A stretch of 36,158 nt of DNA from Candidatus Parvarchaeota archaeon UBA446 (GTDB lineage Archaea > Nanobdellota > Nanobdellia > Parvarchaeales > Parvarchaeaceae): the NCBI GenBank assembly GCA_002503215.1, contig DARG01000033.1:20998-57155 (forward strand). Direction: 5' to 3'. Shown here in pieces: positions 32,040 to 36,158 of this stretch (position 1 is the stretch's first letter; the number at the start of each line of letters is the position of its first letter). A program made the translations under genes and the position numbers. The notes beneath the pieces were generated by a model. That model saw nothing but the letters and a program-made list of their open reading frames with translations. It was not told where the DNA came from and made no database searches.

Positions 32040-33418
32040 TGGAAGGGATAGAATACAAAACAATAGAAAAAGTAACGAATGTACTGCTGTTTGTAAAGGC
32101 AGTAAAGAATGCAGGATACAATGAACAGGTAGAGATAGAACTGGACAATGGAAAGAAGGTAAGTGGACAGGTACTTGCTACGAATGAGGAAGTTACTATA
32201 GTTCAAGTATTCGGTGAGACAACCGGTATGAACACAAAGGATACTAAAGTCTTATTCAAAGGAACTACATTTAAAATGCCAGTTAGTATGGATATGATTG
32301 GCAGAGTGTTTGATGGTTTGGGAAGACCGAGAGACGGAGGAATACCTGTTTTCAGCGAAGATAAAAGAGATATTAATGGTAATCCTATAAACCCATACGC
32401 AAGAGAAGAACCATCAGAATTTGTACAAACCGGAATATCCTCTATAGATTGTATGAATACACTTGTAAGAGGACAGAAATTGCCTATTTTTTCCGGGTCG
32501 GGACTTTCACACAACAAGCTTGCTGCTCAGATAGTTAAACAGGCAAAAATACTCGCAGAAAAAGAAGGATTCTATGTTGTTTTTGGAGGAATCGGTATAA
32601 ACAGTGAAGATGCTAATTTCTTTATAAATGAATTCCAGAACAGTGGAGCATTGGAAAAATCGGTCATATTCCTTAACTTAGCGGCTGACCCATCGATGGA
32701 GAGGGTCATACTTCCAAGGTTAGTGTTGACTACTGCAGAATATCTTGCTTATGAAAAAGGCGCACATGTTATGGTAGTGCTTACTGATATGACAAATTAT
32801 GCAGAGGCTTTGCGTGAAATATCAGCAGCAAGAGACGAAGTACCTGGGAGAAGAGGTTATCCTGGATACATGTATACTGACCTTTCAAGCATATTCGAAA
32901 GAGCTGGAAAAGTAAAAGGAAAGAAAGGATCAGTAACGCAGTTACCTATACTCACCATGCCAAGTGATGATATAACACATCCTATCCCAGATTTAACAGG
33001 TTACATTACCGAAGGACAGATTGTAATGAGTAGATCTCTAGATAAAAGTGGGATATACCCGGAAGTTGATGTATTATTATCACTTTCAAGACTTATGAAC
33101 CAAGGAGTTGGAAAAGGTTCTACAAGAGAAGATCACAAAAACGTATCAGATCAGATGTATGCCGCATATGCTAGAGGAAAAGAGATAAGGAGCCTTACAG
33201 AGATAGTCGGAGAAGATGCGCTCAGTGCTGTTGACAAGCAATATCTGCATTTTGCCAGCGAGTTTGAAAACCGCTTCATAAAACAGGATTTCAATGAAGA
33301 CAGAAGCATTGAAGAAACTCTTAACTTAGGATGGGAACTTCTGAGCCTTATAGATGTTTCTGAGATGAAAAGAATAAAACCTGAATTTATAGAAAAATAC
33401 GGAAAATGGAAACAGTAA
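32039..33418 (+). CDS. atpB: A-type ATP synthase regulatory subunit B
   Basis: This is the non-catalytic partner of subunit A in the A3B3 hexamer. It has [15 protein letters not shown] in place of a functional P-loop, [42 protein letters not shown] and the interface stretch [19 protein letters not shown]. At 459 residues it matches the family. It ends overlapping atpD by 13 bases. Confidence 0.97.
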   Translation: MEGIEYKTIEKVTNVLLFVKAVKNAGYNEQVEIELDNGKKVSGQVLATNEEVTIVQVFGETTGMNTKDTKVLFKGTTFKMPVSMDMIGRVFDGLGRPRDGGIPVFSEDKRDINGNPINPYAREEPSEFVQTGISSIDCMNTLVRGQKLPIFSGSGLSHNKLAAQIVKQAKILAEKEGFYVVFGGIGINSEDANFFINEFQNSGALEKSVIFLNLAADPSMERVILPRLVLTTAEYLAYEKGAHVMVVLTDMTNYAEALREISAARDEVPGRRGYPGYMYTDLSSIFERAGKVKGKKGSVTQLPILTMPSDDITHPIPDLTGYITEGQIVMSRSLDKSGIYPEVDVLLSLSRLMNQGVGKGSTREDHKNVSDQMYAAYARGKEIRSLTEIVGEDALSAVDKQYLHFASEFENRFIKQDFNEDRSIEETLNLGWELLSLIDVSEMKRIKPEFIEKYGKWKQ

Positions 33419-34017
33419 AGGTAACAAGAAGAGAACTGATAGATACTAAACGCAGAATAAGCACAGCAAAAAGAGGTTTACAGCTGCTTAAAATGAAGCG
33501 CTCTTCGCTTATACTTGAATTCTTTGAACTTGCCAAACAAGTACAGAGCATGAAAATGGATCTTAAAGGACTGATGAAAAAAAGCAGAGAAGGTATAGAG
33601 ATAGCGGACGCTTTAAGTGGAAGAATAACTATAATGAGGGTAGCACAGGAGCAAAGCGAAAAAACCGCTGTACTTAAGGCAAGAAATGTTATGGGCCTTG
33701 TAATTCCTAACATAAGTATGAATAAAAATATAGATATTCTTTCGGAGAATGATAGTCTTACGATACCTACGCCGGTATATGATGCAAAACGTCTTTACTC
33801 CCAGTTTCTATCTATGCTTATAGAGATAGCCGAGAAGGAAACGGCTATGAGAAAACTTCTGAATGAGATATATAAACTTAACAGAAGAACCAATTCTATA
33901 GAGAATATAATAATACCTAGGTGGTTAGCCAAAATAAAATATATAAAACAAAGCCTTGATGACATGGAAAGGGACAGGTTAGTGTCTATAAAATTCATCA
34001 AGAAACTTCATGGATAA
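33406..34017 (+). CDS. atpD: A-type ATP synthase subunit D (central stalk)
   Basis: This 203-residue coiled-coil rotor shaft protein has the family front [20 protein letters not shown] and [16 protein letters not shown] ('GL.LLKkKrd.Li.ef'), then near the end [20 protein letters not shown] and [20 protein letters not shown], which are conserved in D subunits ('i..t.RRvNalE.v.iP.l...i..I...L.e.Ere'). It overlaps subunit B at its start and the next gene by 8 bases. Confidence 0.95.
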   Translation: METVKVTRRELIDTKRRISTAKRGLQLLKMKRSSLILEFFELAKQVQSMKMDLKGLMKKSREGIEIADALSGRITIMRVAQEQSEKTAVLKARNVMGLVIPNISMNKNIDILSENDSLTIPTPVYDAKRLYSQFLSMLIEIAEKETAMRKLLNEIYKLNRRTNSIENIIIPRWLAKIKYIKQSLDDMERDRLVSIKFIKKLHG

Positions 34018-34336
34018 AATGGAATCTATAGAAACGCTGCAAAGAATAAAAGAACTTGAAGAAAGTTCGGATAATAAGATAAAGCTTGCGGAAGAAAAAG
34101 CTAGTAACATTATAAAGGACGCTACCAAAAAAAGCGGTGATATCATAGAAAAAGCTGAAAAAAACACAAAAGAGATGATAAACCATGAACTTGAAAAGAT
34201 TGAAGAGGATGCATTGAAAGAAAGAGAAACTGAAATAAATTCTGCAAAAAAGAAAGCCGAAAAAATCAAACCATTGGATTCTGAAGAAATGCTTGAGATA
34301 TTTGACGAAGTAATTAAGGAGGCTTTTGAACTATAA
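34010..34336 (+). CDS. atpH: A-type ATP synthase subunit H (stator coiled coil)
   Basis: The 108-residue protein is almost a single long charged helix with Ala, Lys and Glu heptads (for example KIKLAEEKASNIIKDATKK). It is the AhaH-type partner of subunit E in the peripheral stalk. Identification rests on size, helix pattern and place in the operon, because coiled coils resist sequence assignment. In most archaea H and I come before K; here they come last. It overlaps subunit I by one base. Confidence 0.8.
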   Translation: MDKMESIETLQRIKELEESSDNKIKLAEEKASNIIKDATKKSGDIIEKAEKNTKEMINHELEKIEEDALKERETEINSAKKKAEKIKPLDSEEMLEIFDEVIKEAFEL

Positions 34337-36158
34337 TGTTTCTGCCAAGTAAGATTAAAAAAGTGAGAATACTTGCTCCAAATGATTATTACGACAGCAT
34401 TGTTACTATGCTGGGAGAACTAGGGGTAATACAGATAGAAATGCTTGAAGATGAAAGCAAAAAGATGTTATTAGATTATAAAAGTATAGATTATGATAAG
34501 ATAAACAGATATGCTCAGAAGATTAAAAGCCTGGAAAATAGTTTGATAAAAAATAAAACAAATGGTATAAAAATTAAAGATTTGAACGACGCATTTCATC
34601 AAGCTGATAAAATAAAAATATATGAAGAAGTAAATGAACTCAAAAAAGAGGAAGAAACTATAAATACAAAAATAAATAAAGCCGAGTCCACATTAGAAAT
34701 ACTGGAAAATATAAGTGATTTTAAGAAAGACCTAAAGATATTGAATGGGAACAGAGTCGAATCATTTATAATACTCAAAAGAAAGGATAACTCTTTTGCT
34801 AAAAATCTGGAAAAGGAAATAGACTGTGCATGTATAGAATTAGAGAAAGCGTTTATAATAACTTTAGAAAAACACAAAAGAGAGGTCATTGCAAATCTAG
34901 CCAAAAAAGCCGGTATAAACCTGATAACTATACCAGTTTTACAAGGTACTTTTTCGGAGATAAAGAGTAAAGAAACTGAAACAATAAAAGAAGAGAAAGC
35001 TAGGCTGTCGAAACTAACGGAAAAATTGGAGAAGATATCAAAAGAACATTATGGGGCCGTAGAAACGATTAACGAATATCTGGGAATAGAGCTTAAAAAA
35101 TCAAATATAATACCAAAAATAGGAGCCACTAATTATACTGTAACTATAGAAGGATGGGTAGAAGAGAAAAAACTGAAACAAATAAATGAGGAACTTGAAG
35201 AAATAACTAGAGGAAAGTTTATACTTGAAACTATAGACACAAAGAGCGAACCGCCTACACAAATGGCTAATCCAATATCTTTTAAATTATATGAATTTTT
35301 TATAAAATTTTATTCCATTCCAAAAAGCAATGAAATAGACCCCACAATATTTTTCGGTATAGCCTTTCCGATATTCTTCGGACTAATGGTAGGGGATGCT
35401 GGTTATGGTGCTTTCTTTTTAGTACTTGCTATATGGCTTATTCATAGAATAGATCATCCGCCAAAGAAAAGCAAGATACCGAGAAAACTGGCAAAGTTTG
35501 TAAAAACCATAGTTAGCAAACACAGCCTTAAAATGATAATGAGAGCGGTTATACCTGGATCAATAATTGCAATAGCTTTAGGAATAATATTCAATGGATA
35601 CTTCGGATTTTCCCTGCCTTATACTCCTTTATTCAGCGTAACAAAAAGCGTGGGAACATTGCTTTTGATATCTGGGTGGATAGGAGTTTTCATGGTTTCA
35701 TTCGGCTTTGTATTAGGGGCACTCAACAAACTGTACCTTAGAAAAATAAAACAAATGTTTGGAAGAATAGGCTGGTTGCTTGTTGCGTGGGGTATAGTCA
35801 TAGTAGGATTGGCAGTTCTTAGAAAACAGAATATTGGCCCATCGAACATAAGCGCTCTTATAAGTTATGCCTTGATAGTTATAGGGATAGCGACTGTACT
35901 AAAAACGGAAGGAGTACAGTCACTATTGGAAGTCCCTTCGGTTGTAAGCCACATACTTTCATACACTAGGCTTATAGGAATATTGCTTGCATCAGTAATA
36001 CTAGCAGAAGTAATAAATTTAATATTTTTGTCTACATTAAGTGGTTCTGTATTCATAATAGCTGCAGGAGTTATATTACTAGTTTTCGGGCAACTTTTCA
36101 ATATAGCAATAGCGCTGTTTGAAGGAGGTATACAGGGAGCAAGGCTTGTATACGTGGA
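34336..36158 (+). CDS. atpI: A-type ATP synthase subunit I (a-subunit), 3' truncated by the window
   Basis: About 607 codons are present and the stop lies beyond the window. The N-terminal cytoplasmic arm (about 1-330) begins PSKIKKVRILAPNDYYDSIV and contains coiled-coil stretches. The membrane part starts near the invariant DPTIFFGIAFPIFFGLMVGD and AGYGAFFLVL, and later comes the ion-path helix EVPSVVSHILSYTRLIGILL, whose Arg in SYTRL faces the c-ring Glu. It supplies the half-channels for the transported ion. The ATG overlaps the subunit H stop (TAATG). Full length is probably 640-680 residues. Confidence 0.95.
   Translation, partial: MFLPSKIKKVRILAPNDYYDSIVTMLGELGVIQIEMLEDESKKMLLDYKSIDYDKINRYAQKIKSLENSLIKNKTNGIKIKDLNDAFHQADKIKIYEEVNELKKEEETINTKINKAESTLEILENISDFKKDLKILNGNRVESFIILKRKDNSFAKNLEKEIDCACIELEKAFIITLEKHKREVIANLAKKAGINLITIPVLQGTFSEIKSKETETIKEEKARLSKLTEKLEKISKEHYGAVETINEYLGIELKKSNIIPKIGATNYTVTIEGWVEEKKLKQINEELEEITRGKFILETIDTKSEPPTQMANPISFKLYEFFIKFYSIPKSNEIDPTIFFGIAFPIFFGLMVGDAGYGAFFLVLAIWLIHRIDHPPKKSKIPRKLAKFVKTIVSKHSLKMIMRAVIPGSIIAIALGIIFNGYFGFSLPYTPLFSVTKSVGTLLLISGWIGVFMVSFGFVLGALNKLYLRKIKQMFGRIGWLLVAWGIVIVGLAVLRKQNIGPSNISALISYALIVIGIATVLKTEGVQSLLEVPSVVSHILSYTRLIGILLASVILAEVINLIFLSTLSGSVFIIAAGVILLVFGQLFNIAIALFEGGIQGARLVYV

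Noticed and set aside
1..36158. CRISPR arrays, insertion sequences, inteins and prophage genes
   Set aside because: I saw no regular spaced repeats, no transposase or integrase motifs, and no intein block in AtpA or Cdc48.

Overview
This window is a compact stretch of an AT-rich archaeal chromosome. The archaeal origin is clear from the A-type ATP synthase operon, archaeal-type uL2, uS19, uL22, uS3 and uL29, a two-domain Cdc48/VAT ATPase, a KsgA/Dim1 methyltransferase, a TrmB regulator and TATA-type promoters placed about 25 bases before the start codon of many first genes (leaderless transcription). Short intergenic gaps, shortened proteins, fragmented ribosomal and respiratory operons and low GC suggest a small-genome lineage. 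A DPANN relative of the ARMAN group (Parvarchaeota or Micrarchaeota) that still respires is a reasonable guess, but no feature here proves it.

Layout. 1-5033: the end of a sugar-phosphate nucleotidylyltransferase on +, then a minus-strand group made of an unknown HHExxE protein, a TatD nuclease, tRNase Z, an EF-Tu/SelB-like GTPase and a GalT-type uridylyltransferase. 5108-7574: tRNA-Thr(UGU) with an odd T-loop, a HAD phosphatase, a stomatin-like SPFH protein and a metallophosphoesterase. 7617-12905: the membrane arm of a complex I-type dehydrogenase, nuoJKLMN, without the other subunits. 12906-13314: the only long gene-free stretch; it has a strong promoter-like element and short repeats. 13315-14181: a SHOCT-like membrane protein. 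14349-16861: a five-gene piece of the S10 ribosomal operon (uL2-uS19-uL22-uS3-uL29), in which uS3 and uL29 overlap by 83 bases. 16959-18708: an HhH DNA-glycosylase-like protein, a zinc-ribbon protein and KsgA. 18709-27894: chromosome organisation and quality control: SMC, a TrmB regulator, a small membrane protein, a HIT protein, ScpB, ScpA, Cdc48 and an unknown protein. 28124-36158: the A-type ATP synthase operon in the order K-E-C-F-A-B-D-H-I, with subunit I running off the end.

How the genes work together. The dehydrogenase membrane arm and the A1AO synthase form the two ends of an ion-driven energy chain. SMC, ScpA and ScpB make a complete prokaryotic condensin. ScpA and ScpB lie directly behind Cdc48, so chromosome folding and protein unfolding may be co-expressed. 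tRNase Z, the tRNA gene, KsgA, the EF-like GTPase and the ribosomal proteins form a translation theme. Genes that begin transcription units mostly have a TATA element and no Shine-Dalgarno (SD) site, whereas several genes inside operons (nuoK, nuoL, nuoM, nuoN, uS19, uS3, uL29, cdc48, tatD) have GGAG/GGTGAT-type sites.
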